Shown piece by piece: positions 45,795 to 56,551 of a DNA stretch of 64,000 nt (positions are counted from its first letter, which is position 1; each line of letters opens with the position of its first letter). Where the stretch lies: contig CM055890.1 in the NCBI GenBank assembly GCA_029582165.1, forward strand, positions 6,013,787 to 6,077,786. The letters are read 5' to 3'. The stretch is from Portulaca oleracea (Eukaryota; Streptophyta; Magnoliopsida; Caryophyllales; Portulacaceae). The notes beneath the pieces are model-generated. The model had not been told where the DNA came from. It did no database searches and worked only from the letters and a program-made list of their open reading frames with translations. The position numbers and the translations under genes were made by a program.

Positions 45795-46403
45795 TGTTGG
45801 AAAAAAATAATGAGATGGAGAAACACAGTCACATGGAAGATGGGGGATCACTTGGGTGGCTAGGAGTCGACGGATAAACCGGCTCCCCTTAAGACTTATT
45901 CACTAGACCGTGAAAAGACTCTAGGATAAAACCTAACTTTTTGTAAGCAAAGTTCAAGACTTATTCACTTGATCTTAGGAGCCAACAAGTAAGTCAAACT
46001 TGCCAATTACAAGAGAATAATCCAAGGGATGTGTTTGAATATTATTGATGAGAAATCATGACTGATTTATCAGTCAAATACAATCCCAAAACATGCTCAA
46101 AGATAATTGACCACGAGGTATAAATCAAGGGATTACAAAATCAATCCCGACTGTGCTCAACACGATCCTTGTTAGATCAACACGGTCCATGTTGAAGCCA
46201 ACACGACCCGTGTTGGATCAACACGGTCCGTGTTGATCTTGTGTACATTTCCTATGCTCTCTGGACGCCAACACGGGTCGTGTCAGACTAGACACGATCC
46301 ATGTTGAGCCAATTTTCCTTGTTAAGCTCATTTTCGACTTTCCAGTCGATCCTATACTTATAACTTATACTTTATGCCTCTTAACTCTTGAAATACTCCA
46401 ACA
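45795..46403 (-). repeat. 5' LTR of the LARD-like element, TATA deleted
   Basis: 609 bp, otherwise very similar to the 723-bp left LTR. About 114 bp containing the TATA box is missing at a junction near 45968-45972, where the word CTTATTCACT occurs twice nearby. Since this is the 5' LTR of the minus-strand element, its promoter is likely inactive. Confidence 0.8.
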
Positions 46404-46570
46404 CTGACGAGGACAATACTATCTGCCAGATGATCTAGAAAAACATCATTAATAGGGTCCTTTATATCTCCAGTAGATCGCCGAAATATAAAAATTGTAT
46501 AGATCTTTTATAATTTCCTATAAGTTTGTATGTTTTTCGGGTTCCCCCCTGGTTTTGGAATGATTTTCAC
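46404..46570 (+). pseudogene. LINE tail, right half
   Basis: Continues in frame from 41041 once the LARD is removed: '...SQTDEDNTICQMI' and, after a stop, 'NIINRVLYISSRSPKYKNCIDLL', matching the C-terminal end of plant LINE proteins. It ends near a (TA)n/(AC)n microsatellite, where a 3' tail would be expected. Confidence 0.65.
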
Positions 46571-46579
46571 ATTTCCTTC

Positions 46580-46581
<2 letters not shown>

Positions 46582-46635
<54 letters not shown>

Positions 46636-46782
46636 CACACACATACACACACAAACCTTTGCCTAAAGTAATGGTTGAATGTTTAATTTTCTTTTTTCTT
46701 CCAAAAAATATAAAAAAATTTAATTCATAATTATTAATATTGAAGTATCATTAATTTTCATGTATCTACATACATACATACA

Positions 46783-46846
<64 letters not shown>
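46582..46846. repeat. (TA)n, (AC)n and (ATAC)n microsatellites
   Basis: TA run 46582-46624, AC-rich run 46626-46652, then AT-rich spacer and an (ACAT)n run from about 46768 followed by TA. Frames over these are low complexity only. Confidence 0.9.
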
Positions 46847-46847
<1 letters not shown>

Positions 46848-47090
46848 GTGGAAATAACCCTGGATGGGGGGTGAATAGGTTTGTTACAAAGTTTTGCACT
46901 TATAAACACAAGGACGTTAATAGTACTTGATTGAACTGAATAATACTTCTTTATTAGATAAGTTTGAGGTACAATAGAAATAGAGGAGGTTAGGGAACTC
47001 AGCAAAATCAAGACAGTGAGGTTCTTGGTGACTGCTTACAAAACTAGAAAACTCAGAAGGAGTTTATGTGGAGGAGCATTTCTTTTTTCT
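46847..47090 (-). repeat. LTR/leader-like fragment of a copia element
   Basis: The minus-strand sequence AACCTATTCACCCCCCATCC at its edge is a phrase typical of the LTR-proximal region of UBN2-type copia elements in plants. A similar phrase (TTATTCACCCCCATA) closes the UBN2-type repeat at 29419. No coding content. Confidence 0.35.
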
Positions 47091-47950
47091 TTTTTTTTTT
47101 TTAAGGGGAAAAGGTGTTAAACTTCATTCACTACTGATCTTTTCAGTCTCTATAATTGACTGAATACAAGTTGGTACTACATCCATCCACACCTTTTTTT
47201 CCTTGTAGGCTAAGAGCAAATTTGGCTAGTTCATGTGAGGCCTTATTACAACTCCTCCTAACAAAATTGAACTTAATGCCATTAAAGGTAGATTTTTGTA
47301 TCAGGATATCTCGTACTATTGTGCCAGCGTAGTTTCGTACAATATCACTTCTGTTCAAGGCCATGATTGTCTTCTGGGAGTCCATCTCCAGGATGATTTT
47401 TTCCAGATTTAGCATTTTTGCTACCTTCAGACCCAGTCTTGCTGCCGCTGCTTCACTCGTGTCCACATCCCAATTGTCATCCACTTTGTCTCCTGCCGAT
47501 GCTATCACCTTGCCACTGTCATCTCTGATCACTACCCCGAGTCCTCGTCTCCTACTGGTGCATATGACAGCATCTGTATTTATTTTATAGTAGCCAGTCG
47601 ACAACGGGGACCAGGTTTGGTTAAGATTGGGGTCCTTTTTTTCCCCTGTCTTATCTTCTTCATCATCCCGCAACAGACTTCGCCGGGTCGACATAATTCT
47701 TCCCAGTTGAAGCCTTATGTCTGATCTCTTTCTTTCAAAGACCCATTTGTTTCGAGTTCCCCATATTACCCAGATGACAGTCATCAGTAAGCCCTTCTCC
47801 CTGTCTGCAAGCTTTTCACATACGTCTCTGAACCATGCTCCAAACTCCTTGAGCTCACGTTCATCCTGATTCAGTCTGAGTGGATATTTCATCCACAGCT
47901 CTTTTGCTCCCTGACAGTCAAGAAACAGATGCGTTTGTGACTCATACTAG
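47091..47950 (-). mobile_element. 5'-truncated LINE (zf-RVT end plus RNase H, poly-A tail)
   Basis: The minus-strand fragment starts within the zf-RVT motif near 47948 ('SQTHLFLDCQGAKELWM') and runs through a complete RNase H to a 3' UTR and A-rich tail (T-rich at about 47091-47103 on the plus strand). 5' truncation is typical of LINE insertion. A clear target duplication was not found. Confidence 0.75.
47143..47892 (-). CDS. LINE RNase H domain, open frame
   Basis: A 249-codon open frame. The first ~100 residues are the linker after zf-RVT ('VIWVIWGTRNKWVFERKRSD'). Residues from about 100 form a plant-type RNase H (RVT_3): 'YYKINTDAVICTSRRRGLGVVIRDDSGKVIAS', 'EAAAARLGLKVA', 'IILEMDSQ', and the C-terminal 'RRSCNKASHELAKFAL'. 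The D-E-D residues and the His-containing motif appear intact. As a piece of a truncated LINE it has no known promoter and its first Met is internal, so expression is doubtful. The open frame suggests a fairly recent insertion. Confidence 0.72.
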   Translation of the reverse strand: MKYPLRLNQDERELKEFGAWFRDVCEKLADREKGLLMTVIWVIWGTRNKWVFERKRSDIRLQLGRIMSTRRSLLRDDEEDKTGEKKDPNLNQTWSPLSTGYYKINTDAVICTSRRRGLGVVIRDDSGKVIASAGDKVDDNWDVDTSEAAAARLGLKVAKMLNLEKIILEMDSQKTIMALNRSDIVRNYAGTIVRDILIQKSTFNGIKFNFVRRSCNKASHELAKFALSLQGKKGVDGCSTNLYSVNYRD

Positions 47951-48113
47951 ACATAATTTTCATCTTTCTTCCATAAATCTCCTCTGGAGCATTTGACTAC
48001 AAGGAACACTCACCAACATATTTGGCTACAAGGAACACTCCATAAATCCTATTCTTCCATCTTTCCTCTGGTCAAATATGTAGACATAATTCTCCTCTGG
48101 AGCATTTGACGCG
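47951..48113. other. small scrambled repeats next to LTR fragment
   Basis: Short words (CTCCTCTGGAGCATTTGAC, GGCTACAAGGAACACTC, TATTCTTCCATCTTTC) each occur twice here in altered order, partly copied from the adjacent LTR sequence. It looks like a local rearrangement at the left edge of the LTR fragment. Confidence 0.5.
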
Positions 48114-48877
48114 AATTAGTTCTATCCTATTCTTCCATCTTTCTTCCATAAATCCCTAAAAACTCCATAAAAAGCTTACCTTTCTACTACTTAAGACACT
48201 ACAAAAAGAGCCTTTTCCTACCATTTCTCACCCCCTTTTCCATCCACTTCTCCATTCACACATTTGGCACTATTTTGGCACATTCAAAAGGAGTATTCCA
48301 GGCTTCCCTCTAAAAGACACAATGTGAGCTTTTAATTATTTCTCTTTTATGTAAATAAAGTTTTGTATATGTTGTATATTTTCCTTCAATTTCATGTTGC
48401 ATGTTCAATGAAGTAATTTTATAAAGTTCTTATTTATCTCTCTTCCAAACTTTATCAAAAGCACACTTAAAACTTTTAGTAGAGTCTTTCCTTTTGTGAG
48501 AGGCAAACACAAAAGGTTCCTACCTTTCGAGTTCGTAGCCTTAACCCCGGATCCATTCTTGGGTTTCGCAGGCGGAGTCTTTCTTGTTTTCTTTTTGGTT
48601 TTGTCTTGGTTTTTCCCTTAAAAAGTCAGGTGAAGACTCCCATTTCGAACCAAAACACATCAAAGATTGCATAAACTATGGTGAAACATGATTTTACAAT
48701 GTACTGATGCTACTTTAGGGCATTCTTTGTATATTTCTAAATAATATTTGCATAAATCGCTTTCTTCCGAGCCTAACATTCTAATGAGTAAATTGGGTTA
48801 AATTTAGAAGAGTTAGGAACTAGTGGATGTTCACTCTTAAAAGTTTAATTCAAGGACTCATAAAATGCATAAGTAAC
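48114..48877 (+). repeat. partial 5' LTR of Tat/Ogre-like element
   Basis: Collinear with 57477-58227 inside the right LTR and highly similar to it; both then diverge after TAAGTAACGGGAA. It represents the downstream part of the 5' LTR of the element whose 3' LTR is 56552-58377. The beginning and the last ~150 bp of the LTR are missing or replaced on this side. Confidence 0.7.
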
Positions 48878-51430
48878 GGGAATTGTTGGGCTGAGAAGAG
48901 TTATATCCATCAACTAAACTAATTAACCTCAAATGTTATGGTTGGCCCAAGTGGACGGGCCCATTCATGAAGGTTGATTAGTTTGGTTCATAAAGTAAAC
49001 CCAACTCGCCTTTGACGATTCCATATGGCCCATTACAATACTCCTTAAACAAAGGTCCAATAAACGTGATTAAAGTCAAAACAAAGTTAGTGGATAAAGT
49101 TTTAGACTGCATAACAATCACCGGGCTCGAGTAAATTAATTTATCGAATTAATTATTGAATCGGCTCGTGGTTAGGCCCAACCATATTGGATTCGGCAAT
49201 TAAGTCCATAAACTAAGTACAACTCGCTTGTTGTTGGTTTTATCCAGTCCTTTATGATATCCATTTTCCTAAACAAATAGAATAAAAAAAAATGTATAGA
49301 AAAGTGTCAGACTGTCAGTCCAATCGAACATTATTCCAGTCCGTGTAATAGTTAGCTTGACTCGAGTTGGTCCGTGTAGGTAGTCCAAGTTACGAATTCT
49401 CCTTAAAACGGTCGGCCTGTGGATGGGGTCCATCCGAATTGAGAAACACTGACTTGTACTCCCATACTCGGTCCTGATTCGCTGTGTTTGGCTTTACTCG
49501 ACCCTTGATAATGATCAGTTGTCCTTAGGGTCCGTATAGAGTTAACCCATATTAAATAAAATAAAAAAGTGTGTTGTAGACTATGTGTAAATATGTGTTT
49601 GTGTAAACACATGTTTGTAGAGTCTTCATTAGGCGTAAATATATGTTTGTGTAAATACATGTTTGAGTTTGTTGAGTCTTTGTTAGGTGTAAATGTGTTT
49701 TTGTGTTTGTGTTTGTTGAGTTTTCATTAGAGTCAGACCTAATTTTGAGATATTGTTTTAGTCCGCGTAATAATCGTTGGGTTTGAGAAGAAATGAGTTT
49801 ATAAACTCGGTTAATCAACCTTAAATCTTATGATTGGCCCGGCTGTGAGGCCCATTCATTTTAAAGGTTAATTGGCCTTGTTTATCGATTCATTTTAACT
49901 CACCTTTGATGGTGTTATTTGGCCCTTCTCAGTATTATCTTATTTTGGGTCCAAAGAAAATGATTAATAATAAAACAAAGTTAGTGTGTGTTGTTCTAAC
50001 CCGCGTAATAGTCACAAGGTTAGAGGAAATAAATTTATAAACTTGATTATTAAGTCCAAAAATAAATGGTTGGCCCGTTGGTAGGTCCATCCATGTTGGA
50101 TTTAATGGTTGAGTTTATAAGTTCATTTTAACTCACCTTTTCATGGCTTTATTCGGTCCTTTACAACATCCACTTTCCATGAGTTTAAATAAATAAATAT
50201 GTTGGGTCTTAAACAAAAACGAGTGTGTAAATAGAAGTTAGGCTGTCAGTGAGTCGAGCATTATTTTAGTCCGTATAATAGCCAAGGCAGCTTGAGTTAA
50301 CACAAGTTTGTTAGTTCAAGTGACGGATTCTCCTTAAAACGGTCGGCTTGTGGTTTGAGCCCATCCGAACTGAGAAACACTCACTTGCTTTCCAACTTGT
50401 GTCGACTCACTATGTTTGACTTTATCCGACCCTTTATAATGCTCTTGTTGTAAAAAGGTTTGTTGTTTGTCTTAGAGTCATGTAGAAGATAGAACACGCA
50501 AACATGCATCACAGTTTAGTCACTTCCTGAGTAAATATATAGGTGTCTTACACGGTAGGAGGTATAATATATGGTCTAGTAAACCCAGGTCATGGGTAAG
50601 TCTTTGTTTTAGAGTCAATGTGTAAATATCTTTCAGTCTTTAAGATGTTTCATGCAAGGTCGTGTTATATGTGAGTCGTTTCTTGAGTCAGCAGGTAAAT
50701 GTCTTCATTCCTTAGAAAGTCTCATATAGGGTCTAAGTCATGGGTAGGTCCTCTCCTAAGTCAGCATATGTCTCTCACTTTAAGGTTGTCAATTGCAAAC
50801 CCCTGTCGTGGGTGTGTCTTTGTCTAGAGTCAGCATATAAGTGTCTTTAGAAAGTTCCGTAGAAGGTCTAGATCATAGGTGAATCTTGTCTTAAGCCAAC
50901 GTGAGTCCTTCTTTTGTTTTAGAAAAATCCAAAGTGAACCAATGCCATGGGTGAGTCGTTGAGTCGTTTCTCGAGTTAGCATGTGAGTATTTTTTTTCCT
51001 TTAGGAATTCTGGTATAAGGTCTAAGTCATGGGTAAGTATGTGTCTAGAGTCGTCATCTATCTTTTTTTTTTTTTTAGAAGTCCAGTGCAAACCCATGTC
51101 CTGGGTGAGTCTTTCTCGTGTTGGCATATCATGTGGGTGTCTTTCTTTATAAGAAGTCTAACGTAAACCCATGTCATAGGTTAGTCTTTAAGGGTCAACA
51201 TTTAGGCATTTGCACTTTAGTAAATCTCATGTAGAATTTAGGGTATGTAGACCCATGTCGTGGATAAGTCTTTTCCTTAAAGTCAGCATATAGAAGTCTT
51301 GCATCCTAGGAAGTCCCATGTAGGTCAGTTAGCTCATTTAAACCCATGTCCTGGGTGAATCTTTCCCGAGTCAGCATATAGGCGTTTTAAATTTTTAAGG
51401 AGTCTCATATAGGTCATTTAGGTCATACAT
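48878..51430 (+). repeat. leader of Tat/Ogre-like element, degenerate tandem repeats
   Basis: Two repeat systems are visible. From 48880 to about 50440, long degenerate units recur (blocks like GGTTGGCCC...CCCATTCAT...ACTCACCTTT..., and ATTCTCCTTAAAACGGTCGG at 49396 and 50328). From about 50450 to 51430, ~100-120-bp units recur, with phrases of the type AACCCATGTC-TGGGTGAGTC-TTTC-AGTCAGCATATAGG. No gene is seen. Long repeat-rich leaders between LTR and gag are common in Tat/Ogre relatives. Confidence 0.6.
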
Positions 51431-51500
51431 GCATTCATCGGGTTGGGTTTTGGTTAATAAGAGATCATCTCTAAACAGTGCGTTGTTTCCTTTAGTCAAA

Positions 51501-53033
51501 ATGGGAGACTCGAGTGTAGCTTGGATCCCAAGACAGTTAGGTCGTCCAGTCCGTAACCTGAACTTCATCCCACCGACACCTAGGTCCAGAGCTTCTCATC
51601 GTATGCAATTTAACATGCCTGCAAGTGAGAACAATGGTGAGGATCAAGTCAACTCTGCACTGGCTAAGAACTTGGAGTAGAAACTCAATAAGGTGGAATG
51701 GTCAATCACTGTTGCTACCATTCAACAAGAGGAGAGAGTTGAGGAGCATATTGCTAGGTAGCAGGTACTCATCGAGCAGCAAAACGAAAGGATTGCACAA
51801 CAACAGGAGACCTTGAATGGGGTCTTGGAAGCCCTGCAGCGTGTCAATATATATGTTGGGACGAGCAATGAAGAAGAAGATCTTGACAACATTATTCCAA
51901 GACTAGTGTCTATTGTCGATAAGGTAAAACCAAAATAGGGGAAGGTCCTCGTACGGGAGTGGTCATCCACATGACAGATGACCCAAAAACAAAGCTACCA
52001 CCGCCAGTAGCTACCCCTTACTCTACTCCAATCAAGGCTGAAGTGAAGTTGCAGGATGACCCTGTCATCTAGGAGATGAAAGCGCAGCTTGAAGGACTCA
52101 AAAATGCAGTGAGTTAGATGCCAGGATTCGTTAACCAGTTCATTAAGTTTAAACCACCTGCTGAGGTCAATGCCAATGTTTCTGGAAAGATTGATATACC
52201 ACTTAGGAAGTTCAGTCATCTAAGAATCCGACACATCATGTATGGGAGTTCAACCGAGTAATGCCGCACATGGGCATTGGTATTAACCACTACAAGCGAG
52301 TTTTCCCATCATCGCTAAATGACGAAGCTTTGGATTGGTACTACACCCTTCTTTCGGAGGTACGAGGAGATTGTACGGCCTTATGGAAAACCTTCATCGA
52401 ACATTACAGTAAGGTCCAGAAAGACAAGGTGACTCTGTTGGACATTATGGCGATTCGCCAAGGAGTTGATGAACCATTTCTTACTTATTATGAGAGATGG
52501 CATGCCAAGCTATCCTAAGTGACTAACATCATCCCTACTGAGATGCAGCTAGATACCTTTGTTCGTGGTTTGAAACCAAGTCTAGCGCAGCAACTGGACT
52601 TTCACGTGGTGGAAAGTTTTGACTATCTGAAGAAGTTGTGCCCTAAACTAGAGGTACGAAAGGAAAGAAATTTCGCCTCACAAGGATGGGAAAATGCTAG
52701 TTTAAATCAGGGGACCTTCAATGATATTTCAAAGATTGTGGAAACCAATGTTCAAGACTAGAGCCTTGTCTCAAGACTCCTGCTAAATACGAGACTTTTA
52801 TGCCTTTTAATTTTGCCTACTCTGAGCCATTAAGCGGGTTGCTAAAGAAGAATTTGGTTGAGTTGCCAGTGCCGAAACCCGAGCCAAAAATAAAGGGAAA
52901 GTATTGGGATGACGCGAAATTCTGCGACTACCATAGATTTCAGGGACACAACACGGAGAATTGTTGGGATCTGAAGAACAAGATTGAGGACATGATCCAA
53001 TTAGGGAAACTGCCCCTATCGGAAGCAACATAA
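51501..53033 (+). pseudogene. Tat/Ogre-like gag, stop-riddled
   Basis: Begins 'MGDSSVAWIPRQLGRPVRNLNF...' at 51501. A coiled-coil-like Gln/Glu-rich part follows (about 51690-51850), then the retrotransposon gag domain ('VFPSSLNDEALDWYYTL', 'WKTFIEHYSKVQ', 'LTYYERWHAKLS', 52261-52760). It ends with the characteristic Tat-type Cys/His element 'FCDYHRFQGHNTENCWDLKNKIEDMIQLGKL' (about 52920-53020). At least five stop codons or frame changes occur. No protease, RT or integrase follows, so the pol region is deleted. Confidence 0.75.
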
Positions 53034-56000
53034 AGGGCCAGATAGAACATGGATTCCCCATACGAAGATAGGGGGCACATCATCAAAGGAGCTTTAGAGT
53101 TAGCTACGTTCCTGGTTGTCAAGCATTTCATTTCCGAAGTCTGTTAGAGTTAAGAGTGGGTTCATAATTCATGTCTTGAATTTAGTTGCTCTTATTGCTA
53201 TTTGTTCAAATAGAACTTCGTGCTTGCATTTCCGATTTGAGATTGAAAAGTTCTCTCATCCATCCACCAACTTTACAAACCAAGTCTGACAAATTCACCT
53301 CCTCTTATCCTGCCATCGTTATCGTACACTTCATTCACATCCTTTAGTTTCTTGAATCCAGGGTTAGAGAGAAAAAAAAGGGGAAATTAAAAAAAAACGA
53401 GTGATTAAAAAAAACGTGTGAAAAACTATAGAGTGGCCAGTTTGAAAACCTCATTGAGGCAAGTCGGGCAAAAGGAGAGAATAAAATTGATGAGAGAAGT
53501 CAGCATGTACCCTCATCCAGCAGGCTGAGCAAACGGAGAGCATGTCATCATGAAAGATCAAGTCCAATGACCTCTCTAAAGTGAGCAATCCTCATTAGAA
53601 ATGCCGCAGCTTAACTAGATGTGCCAAGGACAGGGGGCTTCCGCCTCACTTTCATTTCACCACCCACATTACCCTCATCTTTTCTTCCGATCTCGACCTG
53701 CCTATCATTTACATTGTTAGCCTTTTCCGTCAAACCTCAACCTTTTCAAAACCCTTTCATTCATTAAACCAATCCAAAAGGTGTGCTATGACCAAAGGAG
53801 AATAGGAAGGTGACTCATGAAGAAGTTCGAAAAAAGAGAGCAAAAAAAAAAGTGAGAGAAAGCAAAAAAAAAAAAGAGAAGGAAAAGGAGGAAAGCAAAA
53901 GAAAAAAAGAAAAGGAAATGGAGGAAAGCAAAAAAAAGAAGAAACAAAAGAAAAAAAAGAGAATAAGAAACTAGATGGCGGAAATAAGAGTCATGCACAC
54001 CGGAAAAATCTTATTGATCTTAAACCTTCACCTCATCATCCATACACCTCATCAAACATTCCAGCCTTCATGACCATCCATTACCCATATATGAACCTTT
54101 CATAACCATATGTTTCAACCACTAAGCCTTCCTTGAGGCATTAACCCTTCAAAGTTGCGCTTAAATAACTACGACTGGCCTGATTCCACCTTGGATACGT
54201 AGGAGAACCTCTTCGAGGCCCGACAATGTTTTTCACTTAGAGAATATTTGTCATTGAATGAACTAGTCTTTGAGAGAATAAAAAAAGAGAGAATAAAAAG
54301 CTAGTCTTAAAACCCTACTGGGGCGGGCTAGGCAAAAGGAGAGGAAACCCTGGGTTCTATCATCATCGTCAACCCTCCATTTTCCCTCATCAGACTTGGA
54401 CATCATTCCGTCATTCCATATTCCATCCTTTTCTCAAGAGATGATGTCTACCCCTGTTTGACCATCTCTTCTCCCTTTCAAGACACTGTCATCCTTAAGT
54501 GTCTCCATCTCCCATTCATTAACCAACCATTGTCAACCATCCCTGTCGCCAAGCATCTTCCAACCTTTTCAAGGCCTTTTCATCCCATATCACCCTTTGA
54601 GGACTTTTTAGCTCGGTCATTATTGCAAGTATGAGGTCTTTTTCTTAAGACCCACTCTCAACACACTTGAGTATGGCTTACTTCTCAGCAAGAGCAAAAG
54701 CCGTCCACATCATAACAACGGCTAACTGGCAACCACATGGTCATGAACAGACTCGAAGACAAGTTACTCTAAACTGGGGGATCGCGCTACCTTTGTGACA
54801 TCGTTCGAGACGTTTATCGGAGATAGCTTCTAAGAGGGACACCTACTACCTATTCTACAAGGTCCTGAATCTTCATTCTCATTGATGTCCTAATAGTGGT
54901 CTTGAAAAGAGAAAAAAAAAAAGAAAAGAGAAAAAAGAAAAAAGAAAAAAAGAAGAAAAAAAAATGAAAAGAAAAGAAAAAAAAAAGAAAAAAGAGAGGC
55001 TAACTTGAAAACCCTTTGGGCAAGTTAGGCAAAAGGAGAGATCGAGACCCACAACTAAGGACATACTCGACTTCGATCAGTGCAGCATAGGAAGCAATGC
55101 GTCCTTCCATCCATGGTCTCCGTGCCTCATGTCGTCATTAATCCATACTAAACTGGGGGCTTGCAAATCTCCAAGGTCCCTCCAACGCAGAATAGTGTCA
55201 TCAAGAGCCTACATCAAACTAGGGCTTGTCGTACGTCAGCATAGATTTACAAGCAATCAAGGTCATCCGCATGAGCATTCAAGAAGCAAATCCTTCAGGC
55301 CTAGTGCCTCCACCATCATTCCCTGTCCCATAAACTGAAATGCTACTCATCCTGGATCTTCCCAAAATTCCAACAAGTGGCCTTGATCCTTAGGAAATCA
55401 TTGTCTTAGAAAAGCATTGTCTTAGAAATCCATTGTCCTAGAAAAACATTGTTTAAATACGGAGTCGGGGGGGTTACCTGCATATAGAATTGCATGTTTA
55501 GAATCATAAAGCGTCATGTGTGTGTCGTGTCTAAGCATAATAGGTTTACATTGCATCCATCAGTTGTGTCAGAGTCATATTGAGTTAAGTTTATCATGCA
55601 TAGAATCAGTCTGTAGTGCATAAAGTCTATAGTCTTGCATAAATAAGTGCATGAATGCATGTGTAAAAAAAAATGCTTTGTTTGTGAAAAAGTCTAGTAG
55701 ATCATTTGCATGCATACCTGCATATAAAAAAAACAAAAAAGTAAAGAAGTGCCATATCGTTGCTCCAGAACGCAACACTGGGGGCTGGTTAAAGCCCGTA
55801 TGCCATCTCATTCAAACGAGTCGACATGGTTTCTTATCATAAGAGCAAGATTAGAGTAACCTCTAATCCAACTCTAGCAGGTCAAGCTAGCATCCAATCA
55901 AGTCATAAATCGATTGTCCGACAAGAAGGACAGAATCTTCATCCGCCAAACACGAATGCCAATTGTCCGACATGAATGACAAAATCTTCCTCCGCCAGAC

Positions 56001-56536
56001 ACGAATGGCGATTATCCGACACGAAGGACAAAATCTTCATCATCCGCCAGACACGAATGCCGACTGTCCGACACGAAGGACAGAATCATCAACCGTCAGA
56101 CACGAATGGCGACTGTCCGACACGAAGGACAGAATCTTCATCCGCCATACACGAATGGCGATTTTCGGACACGAAGGCCAAAATCTTCCTCTGCCAGACA
56201 CGAATGGAATTATCGATGAAGTCTCCCTAACAAGTAAGGCGTAATTCTCTCCTGATGTCATCTATTAAGGTACAAGTCGCCAACCGTGACGCAGGACCTA
56301 GCTTCCAAGCGTCACACTCCCATCATTTCAAGTAGAGCATTAATCTTGCTCAACATCACCCCAGAAGACACAAGTCGTCAACTGTTAGGCGCAGGACTCC
56401 AGCTTCCAAGCGTCACACAGGCTTTGCACTCCAAAGTCAAAGTCATATCCCTAGGCTTTGCAATCCAAGGTCATATCCCAACTGGTGTCCATCAAATTAA
56501 GTCTACTTTGATCTTCGCCCTACCCCAGACTCAATC
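53034..56536 (+). other. non-coding 3' region of the Tat/Ogre-like element
   Basis: No coding domain. It contains AG-rich tracts (53819-53975 and 54908-54998), three copies of a short module 'GAAAACC-CT-GGGCAAG-T-GGCAAAAGGAGAGA' (about 53434-53480, 54301-54344, 55000-55042), phrases recurring as 'AAACTGGGGG', and the 49-bp minisatellite at 55911-56207. The low-complexity minus-strand frames over the AG tracts are not genes. Confidence 0.6.
55911..56207 (+). repeat. 49-bp minisatellite, six copies
   Basis: Units start near 55911, 55960, 56009, 56061, 56110 and 56159 (periods 49, 49, 52, 49, 49). Each holds a TGTCCGACACGAAGGACA-like near-palindrome followed by GAATCTTCATCCGCCAGACA. The units are contiguous with no unique spacers, so this is not a CRISPR. 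Confidence 0.88.
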
Positions 56537-56546
56537 AAAGTGGGGG
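56537..56546 (+). other. polypurine tract of the Tat/Ogre-like element
   Basis: AAAGTGGGGG five bases before the 3' LTR start TGTAGACAC at 56552. Confidence 0.75.
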
Positions 56547-56551
56547 TTGTC

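Larger units (their letters stand above)
41037..46408 (-). mobile_element. non-coding LTR element (LARD-like) with perfect TSD
   Basis: Two LTRs (41042-41764 and 45795-46403) flank about 4.0 kb without coding capacity. The perfect 5-bp duplication CTGAC is at 41037-41041 and 46404-46408. A polypurine tract GACGGGGGAT on the minus strand directly adjoins the left LTR, so the element points leftward. Lack of any gag or pol trace over 4 kb fits a large retrotransposon derivative that depends on another element's proteins. A recognisable initiator-Met primer site is not present next to the right LTR. Confidence 0.85.

Noticed and set aside
53786..55064. Phe/Leu/Ser-rich membrane-protein-like frames on the minus strand
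   Set aside because: They lie over A/G-rich tracts; the hydrophobic composition is a by-product of poly-purine DNA.
55911..56207. Possible CRISPR array
   Set aside because: Units are contiguous 49-bp repeats without unique spacers and the genome is a plant's; it is a minisatellite.
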